NCBI GenBank assembly: GCA_036172665.1 | Contig: JAYKNF010000017.1 | Coordinates: forward strand, 186,001 to 250,000 | Source: Prosopocoilus inquinatus | Lineage: Eukaryota; Arthropoda; Insecta; Coleoptera; Lucanidae | Direction of reading: 5' to 3' | DNA length: 64,000 nucleotides | Shown: positions 27,501 to 39,217 of the stretch, in pieces | How the letters are laid out: every line of letters begins with the position of its first letter | Numbering within the stretch: the first letter of the stretch is position 1 | The notes under the pieces: model-generated | Seen by the model: the letters and a program-made list of their open reading frames with translations, nothing else | What the model was told of the DNA's origin: nothing | Databases searched by the model: none | Program-made: the position numbers and the translations under genes

Positions 27501-30011
27501 AGGAACAACGCTAATGCGTGTTGTTTCGTTTAAAACTATTTCCAGCTTCTGCTGCGTCCGAGAACTTCGTATCTCACATCAGGGATACTGGAGTCCATCC
27601 AAACGTCAAATAACATGATAGATAAGTAAGGATCGATTATATACAGCACAGGAACAACGCTAATACGTGTTGTTTCGTTCAAAACTATTTCCAGCTTCTG
27701 CTGCGTCCGAAAACTTTGTATCTCACATCAGAGTTACTGGAGTCCATCCAAACTTCAAATAACATGATAGATGAGTAAGGATCGATTAGATACATCACAG
27801 GAACAACGCTAATGCGTGTTGTTTCGTTTAAAACTATTTCCAGCTTCTGCTGCGTCCGAGAACTTCGTATCTCACATCAAAGTTATTGGAGTCCATCGAA
27901 ACGCCAAATAACCTGATGGATGAGTAAGGATCGATTAGATACATCACAGGAATAACGCTAATGCGTGTTGTTTCGTTTAAAACTATTTCCAGCTTCTGCT
28001 GCGTCCGAAAATTTCGTGTCTCACATTAGAGTTACTGGAGTTCATCGAAACGTCAAATAACATGATAGATGAGTAAGGATCGATTAGATACATCACAGGA
28101 ACAACGCTAATGCGTATTGTTTCGTTCAAAACTATTTCCAGCTCCTCCTGTGTCAGAAAACTTCGTATCTCACATTAGAGTTTCTGGAGTCCATCCAAAC
28201 GTCAAATAACATGATAGATAAGTAAGGATCGATTAGATACAGGACAGGAACAACGCTAATGCGTGTTGTTTCGTTTAAAACTATTTCCAGCTTCAGTTGC
28301 GTCCGAAAACTTCGTATCTCACTTCAGAGTTACTGGAGCTCATCCAAACGTCAAATAACATGATAGATGAGTAAGGATCGATTAGATACATCACAGGAAC
28401 AACGCTAATGCGTGTTGTTTCGTTTAAAACTATTTCCAGCTTCTGCTGCGTCCGAGAACTTCGTATCTCACATCAGAGTTACTAGAGTCCATCGAAACGT
28501 CAAATAACATGATAGATGAGTAAGGATCGATTAGATACATCACAGGAAAAACGCTAATGCGTATTGTTTCGTTTAAAACTATTTCCAGCTCCTCCTGTGT
28601 CCGAAAACTTCGTATCTCACATTAGAGTTACTGGAGTCCATCCAAACGTCAAATAACATGATAGATGAGTAAGGATCGATTAGATACAGCACAGGAACAA
28701 CGTTAATGCGTGTTGTTTCGTTTAAAACTATTTCCAGCTTCAGTTGCGTCCGAAAACTTCGTATATTACTTCAGAGTTACTGGAGCCCATCCAAACGTCA
28801 AATAACATGATAGATGAGTAAGGATCGATTAGGTACATCACAGGAACAACGATAATGCGTGTTGTTTCGTTTAAAACTATTTCCAGCTCCTGCTGCGTCC
28901 GAAAACTTCGTATCTCACTTCAGATATTCTGGAGCACATCCAAACGTCAAATAACATGATAGACGAGTAAGGATCGATTAGATACAGCACAGGAACAACG
29001 CTAATGCGTGTTGTTTCGTTCAAAACTATTTCCAGCTTCTGCTGCGTCCGAGAACTTCGTATCTCACATCAAAGTTATTGGAGTAAATCGAAACGCCAAA
29101 TAACATGATGGATGAGTAAGGATCGATTAGATACATCACAGGAACAACGCTAATGCGTGTTGTTTCGTTCAAAACTATTTCCAGCTTCTGCTGCGTCCGA
29201 GAACTTCGTATCTCACATCAAAGTTATTGGAGTAAATCGAAACGCCAAATAACATGATGGATGAGTAAGGATCGATTAGATACATCACAGGACAACGCTA
29301 ATGCGTGTTGTTTCGTTTAAAACTATTTCCAGCCCCTGCTGCGTCCGAAAACTTCGTATCTCACTTCAGAGTTACTGGAGCCCATCCAAACGTCAGATAA
29401 CATGATAGATGAGTAAGGATCGATTAGGTACATCACAGGAACAACGCTAATGCGTGTTGTTTCGTTCAAAACTATTTCCAGCTTCTGCTGCGTCCGAAAA
29501 TTTCGTGTCTCACATTAGAGTTACTGGAGTCCATCGAAACGTCAAATAACATAGTAGCTAAGTAAGGATCGATTAGATACATCACAGGAACAACGCTAAT
29601 ACGTGTTGTTTCGTTTAAAACTATTTCCAGCTTCTGCTGCGTCCGAAAACTTCGTATCTCACTTCAGAGTTGCTGGAGCCCATCCAAACGTCAAATAACA
29701 TGATAGATGAGTAAGGATCGATTAGGTACATCACAGGAACAACGCTAATGCGTGTTGTTTCGTTCAAAACTATTTCCAGCTTCTGCTGCGTCCGAAAATT
29801 TCGTGTCTCACATTAGAGTTACTGGAGTCCATCGAAACGTCAAATAACATAGTAGCTAAGTAAGGATCGATTAGATACATCACAGGAACAACGCTAGTAC
29901 GTGTTGTTTCGTTTAAAACTATTTCCAGCTTCTGCTGCGTCCGAGAACTTCGTATCTTACATCAGGGATACTGGAGTCCATCCAAACGTCAAATAACATG
30001 ATAGATAAGTA

Positions 30012-30756
30012 AGGATCGATTATATACAGCACAGGAACAACGCTAATACGTGTTGTTTCGTTCAAAACTATTTCCAGCTTCTGCTGCGTCCGAAAACTTT
30101 GTATCTCACATCAGAGTTACTGGAGTCCATCCAAACTTCAAATAACATGATAGATGAGTAAGGATCGATTAGATACATCACAGGAACAACGCTAATGCGT
30201 GTTGTTTCGTTTAAAACTATTTCCAGCTTCTGCTGCGTCCGAAAATTTCGTGTCTCATATTAGAGTTACTGGAGTCCATCGAAACGTCAAATAACATAGT
30301 AGCTAAGTAAGGATCGATTAGATACATCACAGGAACAACGCTAATACGTGTTGTTTCGTTTAAAATTATTTCCAGCTCCTGCTGCGTCCGAAAACTTCGT
30401 ATCTCACTTCAGAGTTTCTGGAGCCCATCCAAACGTCAGATAACATGATAGACGAGTAAGGATCGATTAGATACATCACAGGAACAACGCTAATGCGTGT
30501 TGTTTCGTTTAAAACTATTTCCAGCTTCTGCTGCGTCCGAGAACTTCGTATCTCACATCAGGGATACTGGAGTCCATCCAAACGTCAAATAACATGATAG
30601 ATAAGTAAGGATCGATTATATACAGCACAGGAACAACGCTAATACGTGTTGTTTCGTTCAAAACTATTTCCAGCTTCTGCTGCGTCCGAAAACTTTGTAT
30701 CTCACATCAGAGTTACTGGAGTCCATCCAAACTTCAAATAACATGATAGATGAGTA
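30012..30756 (+). repeat. Five-monomer linker between superblocks
   Basis: Order: B, N-like, W, A, B. The W at 30310 has TTTAAAATTATT, shared with W at 35494. The N-like monomer at 30161 has TCTCATATTAG, also seen at 25097 and 38324. The final B corresponds to the right half of the D/B chimera at 17281. Confidence 0.75.
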
Positions 30757-33700
30757 AGGATCGATTAGATACATCACAGGAACAACGCTAATGCGTGTTG
30801 TTTCGTTTAAAACTATTTCCAGCTTCTGCTGCGTCCGAGAACTTCGTATCTCACATCAAAGTTATTGGAGTCCATCGAAACGTCAAATAACCTGATGGAT
30901 GAGTAAGGATCGATTAGATACATCACAGGAACAACGCTAATGCGTGTTGTTTCGTTTAAAACTATTTCCAGCTTCTGCTGCGTCCGAGAACTTCGTATCT
31001 CACATCAGGGATACTGGAGTCCATCCAAACGTCAAATAACATGATAGATAAGTAAGGATCGATTATATACAGCACAGGAACAACGCTAATACGTGTTGTT
31101 TCGTTCAAAACTATTTCCAGCTTCTGCTGCGTCCGAAAACTTTGTATCTCACATCAGAGTTACTGGAGTCCATCCAAACTTCAAATAACATGATAGATGA
31201 GTAAGGATCGATTAGATACATCACAGGAACAACGCTAATGCGTGTTGTTTCGTTTAAAACTATTTCCAGCTTCTGCTGCGTCCGAGAACTTCGTATCTCA
31301 CATCAAAGTTATTGGAGTCCATCGAAACGCCAAATAACCTGATGGATGAGTAAGGATCGATTAGATACATCACAGGAATAACGCTAATGCGTGTTGTTTC
31401 GTTTAAAACTATTTCCAGCTTCTGCTGCGTCCGAAAATTTCGTGTCTCACATTAGAGTTACTGGAGTCCATCGAAACGTCAAATAACATGATAGATGAGT
31501 AAGGATCGATTAGATACATCACAGGAACAACGCTAATGCGTATTGTTTCGTTTAAAACTATTTCCAGCTCCTCCTGTGTCAGAAAACTTCGTATCTCACA
31601 TTAGAGTTTCTGGAGTCCATCCAAACGTCAAATAACATGATAGATAAGTAAGGATCGATTAGATACAGGACAGGAACAACGCTAATGCGTGTTGTTTCGT
31701 TTAAAACTATTTCCAGCTTCAGTTGCGTCCGAAAACTTCGTATCTCACTTCAGAGTTACTGGAGCTCATCCAAACGTCAAATAACATGATAGATGAGTAA
31801 GGATCGATTAGATACATCACAGGAACAACGCTAATGCGTGTTGTTTCGTTTAAAACTATTTCCAGCTTCTGCTGCGTCCGAGAACTTCGTATCTCACATC
31901 AGAGTTACTAGAGTCCATCGAAACGTCAAATAACATGATAGATGAGTAAGGATCGATTAGATACATCACAGGAAAAACGCTAATGCGTATTGTTTCGTTT
32001 AAAACTATTTCCAGCTCCTCCTGTGTCCGAAAACTTCGTATCTCACATTAGAGTTACTGGAGTCCATCCAAACGTCAAATAACATGATAGATGAGTAAGG
32101 ATCGATTAGATACAGCACAGGAACAACGTTAATGCGTGTTGTTTCGTTTAAAACTATTTCCAGCTTCAGTTGCGTCCGAAAACTTCGTATATTACTTCAG
32201 AGTTACTGGAGCCCATCCAAACGTCAAATAACATGATAGATGAGTAAGGATCGATTAGGTACATCACAGGAACAACGATAATGCGTGTTGTTTCGTTTAA
32301 AACTATTTCCAGCTCCTGCTGCGTCCGAAAACTTCGTATCTCACTTCAGATATTCTGGAGCACATCCAAACGTCAAATAACATGATAGACGAGTAAGGAT
32401 CGATTAGATACAGCACAGGAACAACGCTAATGCGTGTTGTTTCGTTCAAAACTATTTCCAGCTTCTGCTGCGTCCGAGAACTTCGTATCTCACATCAAAG
32501 TTATTGGAGTAAATCGAAACGCCAAATAACATGATGGATGAGTAAGGATCGATTAGATACATCACAGGAACAACGCTAATGCGTGTTGTTTCGTTCAAAA
32601 CTATTTCCAGCTTCTGCTGCGTCCGAGAACTTCGTATCTCACATCAAAGTTATTGGAGTAAATCGAAACGCCAAATAACATGATGGATGAGTAAGGATCG
32701 ATTAGATACATCACAGGACAACGCTAATGCGTGTTGTTTCGTTTAAAACTATTTCCAGCCCCTGCTGCGTCCGAAAACTTCGTATCTCACTTCAGAGTTA
32801 CTGGAGCCCATCCAAACGTCAGATAACATGATAGATGAGTAAGGATCGATTAGGTACATCACAGGAACAACGCTAATGCGTGTTGTTTCGTTCAAAACTA
32901 TTTCCAGCTTCTGCTGCGTCCGAAAATTTCGTGTCTCACATTAGAGTTACTGGAGTCCATCGAAACGTCAAATAACATAGTAGCTAAGTAAGGATCGATT
33001 AGATACATCACAGGAACAACGCTAATACGTGTTGTTTCGTTTAAAACTATTTCCAGCTTCTGCTGCGTCCGAAAACTTCGTATCTCACTTCAGAGTTGCT
33101 GGAGCCCATCCAAACGTCAAATAACATGATAGATGAGTAAGGATCGATTAGGTACATCACAGGAACAACGCTAATGCGTGTTGTTTCGTTCAAAACTATT
33201 TCCAGCTTCTGCTGCGTCCGAAAATTTCGTGTCTCACATTAGAGTTACTGGAGTCCATCGAAACGTCAAATAACATAGTAGCTAAGTAAGGATCGATTAG
33301 ATACATCACAGGAACAACGCTAGTACGTGTTGTTTCGTTTAAAACTATTTCCAGCTTCTGCTGCGTCCGAGAACTTCGTATCTTACATCAGGGATACTGG
33401 AGTCCATCCAAACGTCAAATAACATGATAGATAAGTAAGGATCGATTAGATACAGCACAGGAACAACGCTAATACGTGTTGTTTCGTTTAAAACTATTTC
33501 CAGCCCCTGCTGCGTCCGAAAACTTCGTATCTCACTTCAGAGTTACTGGAGCCCATCCAAACGTCAAATAACATGATAGATGAGTAAGGATCGATTAGGT
33601 ACATCACAGGAACAACGCTAATGCGTGTTGTTTCGTTCAAAACTATTTCCAGCTTCTGCTGCGTCCGAAAATTTCGTGTCTCACATTAGAGTTACTGGAG

Positions 33701-34033
33701 TCCATCGAAACGTCAAATAACATAGTAGCTAAGTAAGGATCGATTAGATACATCACAGGAACAACGCTAATACGTGTTGTTTCGTTTAAAACTATTTCCA
33801 GCTTCTGCTGCGTCCGAAAACTTCGTATCTCACTTCAGAGTTGCTGGAGCCCATCCAAACGTCAAATAACATGATAGATAAGTAAGGATCGATTAGATAC
33901 ATCACAGGAACAACGCTAATGCGTGTTGTTTCATTTAAAACTATTTCCAGCTTCTACTGCGTCCGAGAACTTCGTATCTCACATCAAAGTTATTGGAGTA
34001 AATCGAAACGCCAAATAACATGATGGATGAGTA

Positions 34034-34153
34034 AGGATCGATTAGATACATCACAGGAACAACGCTAATGCGTGTTGTTTCGTTCAAAACTATTTCCAGC
34101 TTCTGCTGCGTCCGAGAGTCCATCGAAACGTCAAATAACATGATAGATAAGTA
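34034..34153 (+). repeat. 120-bp monomer with a 29-bp deletion, copy 2
   Basis: Identical deletion junction to 20707-20826, exactly 13,327 bp later, in the same order after an R-like monomer and before S. This is a strong marker that the surrounding superblock was duplicated as a unit. Confidence 0.92.
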
Positions 34154-35642
34154 AGGATCGATTAGATACATCACAGGAACAACGCTAGTACGTGTTGTTT
34201 CGTTTAAAACTATTTCCAACTTCTGCTGCGTCCGAAAACTTCGTATCTCACTTCAGAGCTACTTGAGCCCATCCAAAAGCCAAATAACATGATAGATGAG
34301 TAAGGCTCGATTAGATACATCACAGGAACAACGCTAATGCGTGTTGTTTCATTTAAAACTATTTCCAGATTCTGCTGCGTCCGAGAACTTCGTATCTCAC
34401 ATCAGGGATACTGGAGTCCATCCAAACGTCAAATAACATGATAGACAAGTAAGGATTGATTAGATACAGCACAGGAACAACGCTAATGCGTGTTGTTTCG
34501 TTCAAAACTATTTCCAGCTCCTCCTGTGTCCGAAAACTTCGTTTCTCACATTAGAGTTACTGGAGTCCATCCAAACGTCAAATAACATGATAGATAAGTA
34601 AGGATCGATTAGATACATCACAGGAACAACGCTAATGCGTGTTGTTTCGTTTAAAACTATTTCCAGCTTCTGCTGCGTCCGAGAACTTCGTATCTCACAT
34701 CAAAGTTATTGGAGTCCATCGAAACGCCAAATAACCTGATGGATGAGTAAGGATCGATTAGATACATCACAGGAACAACGCTAATGCGTGTTGTTTCGTT
34801 CAAAACTATTTCCAGCTTCTGCTGCATCCGAGAACTTCGTATCTCACATCAAAGTTATTGGAGTAAATCGAAACGCCAAATAACATGATGGATGAGTAAG
34901 GATCGATTAGATACATCACAGGACAACGCTAATGCGTGTTGTTTCGTTTAAAACTATTTCCAGCCCCTGCTGCGTCCGAAAACTTCGTATCTCACTTCAG
35001 AGTTACTGGAGCCCATCCAAACGTCAGATAACATGATAGATGAGTAAGGATCGATTAGGTACATCACAGGAACAACGCTAATGCGTGTTGTTTCGTTCAA
35101 AACTATTTCCAGCTTCTGCTGCGTCCGAAAATTTCGTGTCTCACATTAGAGTTACTGGAGTCCATCGAAACGTCAAATAACATAGTAGCTAAGTAAGGAT
35201 CGATTAGATACATCACAGGAACAACGCTAATACGTGTTGTTTCCTTTAAAACTATTTCCAGCTTCTGCTGCGTCCGAAAACTTCGTATCTCACTTCAGAG
35301 TTGCTGGAGCCCATCCAAACGTCAAATAACATGATAGATGAGTAAGGATCGATTAGGTACATCACAGGAACAACGCTAATGCGTGTTGTTTCGTTCAAAA
35401 CTATTTCCAGCTTCTGCTGCGTCCGAAAATTTCGTGTCTCACATTAGAGTTACTGGAGTCCATCGAAACGTCAAATAACATAGTAGCTAAGTAAGGATCG
35501 ATTAGATACATCACAGGAACAACGCTAATACGTGTTGTTTCGTTTAAAATTATTTCCAGCTCCTGCTGCGTCCGAAAACTTCGTATCTCACTTCAGAGTT
35601 TCTGGAGCCCATCCAAACGTCAGATAACATGATAGACGAGTA

Positions 35643-35791
35643 AGGATCGATTAGATACATCACAGGAACAACGCTAATGCGTGTTGTTTCGTTTAAAACT
35701 ATTTCCAGCTTCTGCTGCGTCCGAGAACTTCGTATCTCACATCAGGGATACTGGAGTCCATCCAAACGTCAAATAACATGATAGATAAGTA
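35643..35791 (+). repeat. Monomer type A
   Basis: Reference monomer for numbering. Diagnostic bases are AATGCG at 34-39, TTTAAAA after TTTCG, CCGAGAACTTCG, and CATCAGGGATACTGG at about 99-113, ending GATAAGTA. It opens the A-B-C triplets. The copies at 1, 2683 and 11174 carry AATAAC instead of ACAAC near position 26. Confidence 0.88.
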
Positions 35792-35940
35792 AGGATCGAT
35801 TATATACAGCACAGGAACAACGCTAATACGTGTTGTTTCGTTCAAAACTATTTCCAGCTTCTGCTGCGTCCGAAAACTTTGTATCTCACATCAGAGTTAC
35901 TGGAGTCCATCCAAACTTCAAATAACATGATAGATGAGTA
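35792..35940 (+). repeat. Monomer type B
   Basis: Recognised by GATTATATACAGC at the start, AATACG, TTCAAAA, CCGAAAACTTTG and CCAAACTTCAAA. It almost always sits between A and C. Chimeric relatives with a C-type right half lie at 150, 2832 and 11323. Confidence 0.88.
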
Positions 35941-36089
35941 AGGATCGATTAGATACATCACAGGAACAACGCTAATGCGTGTTGTTTCGTTTAAAACTAT
36001 TTCCAGCTTCTGCTGCGTCCGAGAACTTCGTATCTCACATCAAAGTTATTGGAGTCCATCGAAACGCCAAATAACCTGATGGATGAGTA
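35941..36089 (+). repeat. Monomer type C
   Basis: Recognised by CATCAAAGTTATTGGAGTCC, CGAAACGCCAAAT and AACCTGATGGATGAG. It closes the A-B-C triplet and reappears after U, before V. The right half resembles K, L and V, which differ by GGAGTAAATC. Confidence 0.88.
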
Positions 36090-36536
36090 AGGATCGATTA
36101 GATACATCACAGGAACAACGCTAATGCGTGTTGTTTCGTTTAAAACTATTTCCAGCTTCTGCTGCGTCCGAGAACTTCGTATCTCACATCAGGGATACTG
36201 GAGTCCATCCAAACGTCAAATAACATGATAGATAAGTAAGGATCGATTATATACAGCACAGGAACAACGCTAATACGTGTTGTTTCGTTCAAAACTATTT
36301 CCAGCTTCTGCTGCGTCCGAAAACTTTGTATCTCACATCAGAGTTACTGGAGTCCATCCAAACTTCAAATAACATGATAGATGAGTAAGGATCGATTAGA
36401 TACATCACAGGAACAACGCTAATGCGTGTTGTTTCGTTTAAAACTATTTCCAGCTTCTGCTGCGTCCGAGAACTTCGTATCTCACATCAAAGTTATTGGA
36501 GTCCATCGAAACGCCAAATAACCTGATGGATGAGTA

Positions 36537-36685
36537 AGGATCGATTAGATACATCACAGGAATAACGCTAATGCGTGTTGTTTCGTTTAAAACTATTTCC
36601 AGCTTCTGCTGCGTCCGAAAATTTCGTGTCTCACATTAGAGTTACTGGAGTCCATCGAAACGTCAAATAACATGATAGATGAGTA
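36537..36685 (+). repeat. Monomer type D (start of D-L cassette)
   Basis: Carries GGAATAACGC, CCGAAAATTTCGTGTCTC and CACATTAGAGTTACTGG, ending GATGAG. D is a useful anchor. Clear D monomers start at 1938, 4471, 8642, 12962, 18026, 23210, 27927, 31353, 36537, 41154, 44877, 50388, 51729, 53366, 55601, 57091 and 59954. Confidence 0.88.
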
Positions 36686-36834
36686 AGGATCGATTAGATA
36701 CATCACAGGAACAACGCTAATGCGTATTGTTTCGTTTAAAACTATTTCCAGCTCCTCCTGTGTCAGAAAACTTCGTATCTCACATTAGAGTTTCTGGAGT
36801 CCATCCAAACGTCAAATAACATGATAGATAAGTA
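36686..36834 (+). repeat. Monomer type E
   Basis: Recognised by GCGTATTG, CTCCTCCTGTGTCAG and GAGTTTCTGGAGTCC. Always follows D. The copy at 51878 lacks 2 bp (CATTAGTTTCTGG) and is 147 bp; the copy at 41303 has GTGTAAG in place of GTGTCAG. Confidence 0.87.
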
Positions 36835-36983
36835 AGGATCGATTAGATACAGGACAGGAACAACGCTAATGCGTGTTGTTTCGTTTAAAACTATTTCCAG
36901 CTTCAGTTGCGTCCGAAAACTTCGTATCTCACTTCAGAGTTACTGGAGCTCATCCAAACGTCAAATAACATGATAGATGAGTA
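36835..36983 (+). repeat. Monomer type F
   Basis: Recognised by ATACAGGACAGG, CTTCAGTTGCGTCCG and CTGGAGCTCATCC. Follows E. At 8940 the end is replaced by a C-like AACCTGATGGATGAG, after which the array skips from F to M. Confidence 0.87.
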
Positions 36984-37132
36984 AGGATCGATTAGATACA
37001 TCACAGGAACAACGCTAATGCGTGTTGTTTCGTTTAAAACTTTTTCCAGCTTCTGCTGCGTCCGAGAACTTCGTATCTCACATCAGAGTTACTAGAGTCC
37101 ATCGAAACGTCAAATAACATGATAGATGAGTA
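36984..37132 (+). repeat. Monomer type G
   Basis: A-like left half with CATCAGAGTTACTAGAGTCC and CGAAACGTC on the right. Follows F. This copy has AAAACTTTTTCC where other G monomers have AAAACTATTTCC. Confidence 0.85.
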
Positions 37133-37281
37133 AGGATCGATTAGATACATCACAGGAAAAACGCTAATGCGTATTGTTTCGTTTAAAACTATTTCCAGCT
37201 CCTCCTGTGTCCGAAAACTTCGTATCTCACATTAGAGTTACTGGAGTCCATCCAAACGTCAAATAACATGATAGATGAGTA
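37133..37281 (+). repeat. Monomer type H
   Basis: Recognised by CAGGAAAAACGC, GCGTATTG and CTCCTCCTGTGTCCG with CATTAGAGTTACTGG. Follows G. The copy at 5067 has CTAATCCTG in place of CTCCTCCTG. Confidence 0.86.
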
Positions 37282-37430
37282 AGGATCGATTAGATACAGC
37301 ACAGGAACAACGTTAATGCGTGTTGTTTCGTTTAAAACTATTTCCAGCTTCAGTTGCGTCCGAAAACTTCGTATATTACTTCAGAGTTACTGGAGCCCAT
37401 CCAAACGTCAAATAACATGATAGATGAGTA
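37282..37430 (+). repeat. Monomer type I
   Basis: Recognised by ATACAGCAC, ACGTTAATGCG, CTTCAGTTGCG and TATATTACTTCAGAG. Follows H and precedes J. Confidence 0.86.
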
Positions 37431-37579
37431 AGGATCGATTAGGTACATCACAGGAACAACGATAATGCGTGTTGTTTCGTTTAAAACTATTTCCAGCTCC
37501 TGCTGCGTCCGAAAACTTCGTATCTCACTTCAGATATTCTGGAGCACATCCAAACGTCAAATAACATGATAGACGAGTA
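37431..37579 (+). repeat. Monomer type J
   Basis: Recognised by AGGTACATC, ACGATAATGCG and CTTCAGATATTCTGGAGCAC, ending GACGAG. One per cassette: 5365, 13856, 18920, 24104, 28821, 32247, 37431, 42048 and 45771. It is absent to the right of the last copy. Confidence 0.88.
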
Positions 37580-37728
37580 AGGATCGATTAGATACAGCAC
37601 AGGAACAACGCTAATGCGTGTTGTTTCGTTCAAAACTATTTCCAGCTTCTGCTGCGTCCGAGAACTTCGTATCTCACATCAAAGTTATTGGAGTAAATCG
37701 AAACGCCAAATAACATGATGGATGAGTA
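37580..37728 (+). repeat. Monomer type K
   Basis: ATACAGCAC start, TTCAAAA, and CAAAGTTATTGGAGTAAATC, ending ACATGATGGATGAG. The copies at 5514 and 14005 share TTCAAAATTATT, which helps prove the 8,491-bp duplication. The copy at 24253 has CACATTAACAAC in place of CACAGGAACAAC. Confidence 0.86.
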
Positions 37729-37877
37729 AGGATCGATTAGATACATCACAGGAACAACGCTAATGCGTGTTGTTTCGTTCAAAACTATTTCCAGCTTCTG
37801 CTGCGTCCGAGAACTTCGTATCTCACATCAAAGTTATTGGAGTAAATCGAAACGCCAAATAACATGATGGATGAGTA
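37729..37877 (+). repeat. Monomer type L
   Basis: Same right half as K (GGAGTAAATC) but with ATACATCAC at the start. Ends the nine-monomer D-L cassette and precedes M. A 100-bp deleted L precedes an intact L at 24402-24650. Confidence 0.85.
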
Positions 37878-38025
37878 AGGATCGATTAGATACATCACAG
37901 GACAACGCTAATGCGTGTTGTTTCGTATAAAACTATTTCCAGCCCCTGCTGCGTCCGAAAACTTCGTATCTCATTTCAGAGTTACTGGAGCCCATCCAAA
38001 CGTCAGATAACATGATAGATGAGTA
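37878..38025 (+). repeat. Monomer type M (148 bp, 1-bp deletion)
   Basis: A base is missing in CAGGACAACGC (CAGGAACAACGC elsewhere). It is joined by CCAGCCCCTGCTG and CGTCAGATAAC. I count 17 copies: 5812, 9089, 14303, 15792, 19367, 21572, 24651, 26736, 29268, 32694, 34899, 37878, 39963, 42495, 44431, 46218 and 48303. The copies at 44431 and 48303 have CTTCAGTTGCG instead of the CCCCTGCTG segment. The shared indel points to a single origin. Confidence 0.9.
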
Positions 38026-38174
38026 AGGATCGATTAGGTACATCACAGGAACAACGCTAATGCGTGTTGTTTCGTTCAAAACTATTTCCAGCTTCTGCTG
38101 CGTCCGAAAATTTCGTGTCTCACATTAGAGTTACTGGAGTCCATCGAAACGTCAAATAACATAGTAGCTAAGTA
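38026..38174 (+). repeat. Monomer type N
   Basis: Recognised by AGGTACATC, TTCAAAA, CCGAAAATTTCGTGTCTC and ACATAGTAGCTAAG. It is the most reused type, occurring five times per canonical HOR, after M, O or Q. A variant with AGATACATC and TTTAAAA precedes W at 597, 3279, 11770 and 30161. Confidence 0.88.
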
Positions 38175-38323
38175 AGGATCGATTAGATACATCACAGGAA
38201 CAACGCTAATACGTGTTGTTTCGTTTAAAACTATTTCCAGCTTCTGCTGCGTCCGAAAACTTCGTATCTCACTTCAGAGTTGCTGGAGCCCATCCAAACG
38301 TCAAATAACATGATAGATGAGTA
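38175..38323 (+). repeat. Monomer type O
   Basis: Recognised by AATACG, TTTAAAA, CCGAAAACTTCG and CAGAGTTGCTGGAGCCC. It normally follows N, giving N-O-N runs. Copies at 21869 and 35196 share TTTCCTTTAAAA, a private marker of the 13.3-kb-offset duplication. Confidence 0.87.
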
Positions 38324-38472
38324 AGGATCGATTAGGTACATCACAGGAACAACGCTAATGCGTGTTGTTTCGTTCAAAACTATTTCCAGCTTCTGCTGCG
38401 TCCGAAAATTTCGTGTCTCATATTAGAGTTACTGGAGTCCATCGAAACGTCAAATAACATAGTAGCTAAGTA

Positions 38473-38621
38473 AGGATCGATTAGATACATCACAGGAACA
38501 ACGCTAGTACGTGTTGTTTCGTTTAAAACTATTTCCAGCTTCTGCTGCGTCCGAGAACTTCGTATCTTACATCAGGGATACTGGAGTCCATCCAAACGTC
38601 AAATAACATGATAGATAAGTA
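38473..38621 (+). repeat. Monomer type P
   Basis: Recognised by GCTAGTACG and TATCTTACATCAGGGATAC. Follows N. It leads to Q in the superblocks but directly to S at 6407 and 14898, where Q-N-O-R are missing. Confidence 0.86.
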
Positions 38622-38770
38622 AGGATCGATTAGATACAGCACAGGAACAACGCTAATACGTGTTGTTTCGTTTAAAACTATTTCCAGCCCCTGCTGGGTC
38701 CGAAAACTTCGTATCTCACTTCAGAGTTACTGGAGCCCATCCAAACGTCAAATAACATGATAGATGAGTA
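38622..38770 (+). repeat. Monomer type Q
   Basis: ATACAGCAC start, AATACG, CCAGCCCCTGCTG and CGTCAAATAAC. It is M-like in the middle but 149 bp, without the M deletion. Found at 20111, 25395, 33438, 38622, 43239 and 46962. Confidence 0.85.
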
Positions 38771-39068
38771 AGGATCGATTAGGTACATCACAGGAACAAC
38801 GCTAATGCGTGTTGTTTCGTTCAAAACTATTTCCAGCTTCTGCTGCGTCCGAAAATTTCGTGTCTCACATTAGAGTTACTGGAGTCCATCGAAACGTCAA
38901 ATAACATAGTAGCTAAGTAAGGATCGATTAGATACATCACAGGAACAACGCTAATACGTGTTGTTTCGTTTAAAACTATTTCCAGCTTCTGCTGCGTCCG
39001 AAAACTTCGTATCTCACTTCAGAGTTGCTGGAGCCCATCCAAACGTCAAATAACATGATAGATAAGTA

Positions 39069-39217
39069 AGGATCGATTAGATACATCACAGGAACAACGC
39101 TAATGCGTGTTGTTTCATTTAAAACTATTTCCAGCTTCTACTGCGTCCGAGAACTTCGTATCTCACATCAGAGTTACTAGAGTCCATCGAAACGTCAAAT
39201 AACATGATAGATAAGTA
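39069..39217 (+). repeat. Monomer type R
   Basis: Recognised by TTTCATTTAAAA and CTTCTACTGCGTCCGAG, here with CAGAGTTACTAGAG. At 20558 and 33885 the right half is instead K/L-like (GGAGTAAATC), and the next monomer carries the 29-bp deletion. Confidence 0.85.

Larger units (their letters stand above)
17430..30011 (+). repeat. Superblock copy 1 (about 12.6 kb, 85 monomers)
   Basis: Contains C, A-B-C and three successive cassettes starting at D 18026, 23210 and 27927, ending at P 29863. Monomers match 30757-43238 at an offset of 13,327 bp, falling to 13,227 bp after the extra 100-bp deleted L at 24402. Shared private changes include the 29-bp deletion (20707 and 34034) and TTTCCTTT (21914 and 35241). 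Confidence 0.85.

Noticed and set aside
33941..34219. Minus-strand ORF of 92 codons
   Set aside because: It is the duplicated counterpart of the 77-codon frame, longer only through small base differences. It consists of the same satellite translated repeatedly.
35687..35703. True CENP-B box
   Set aside because: The essential CGGG part is missing and I saw no CGGG or CCCG in the typical monomer, so a functional mammalian-type box is not supported. Only the partial resemblance is reported.
35643..35791. RNA polymerase III box B (GGATCGATTAG resembles GGTTCGANTCC), suggesting tRNA-derived origin
   Set aside because: At least three mismatches to the consensus, and no box A at suitable spacing. 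The similarity is at chance level.
38026..38174. Heat-shock-type element in CGAAAATTTCG of N and D monomers
   Set aside because: The GAA and TTC units are three bases apart instead of the required two, and there is no third unit. It is simply a short imperfect palindrome.
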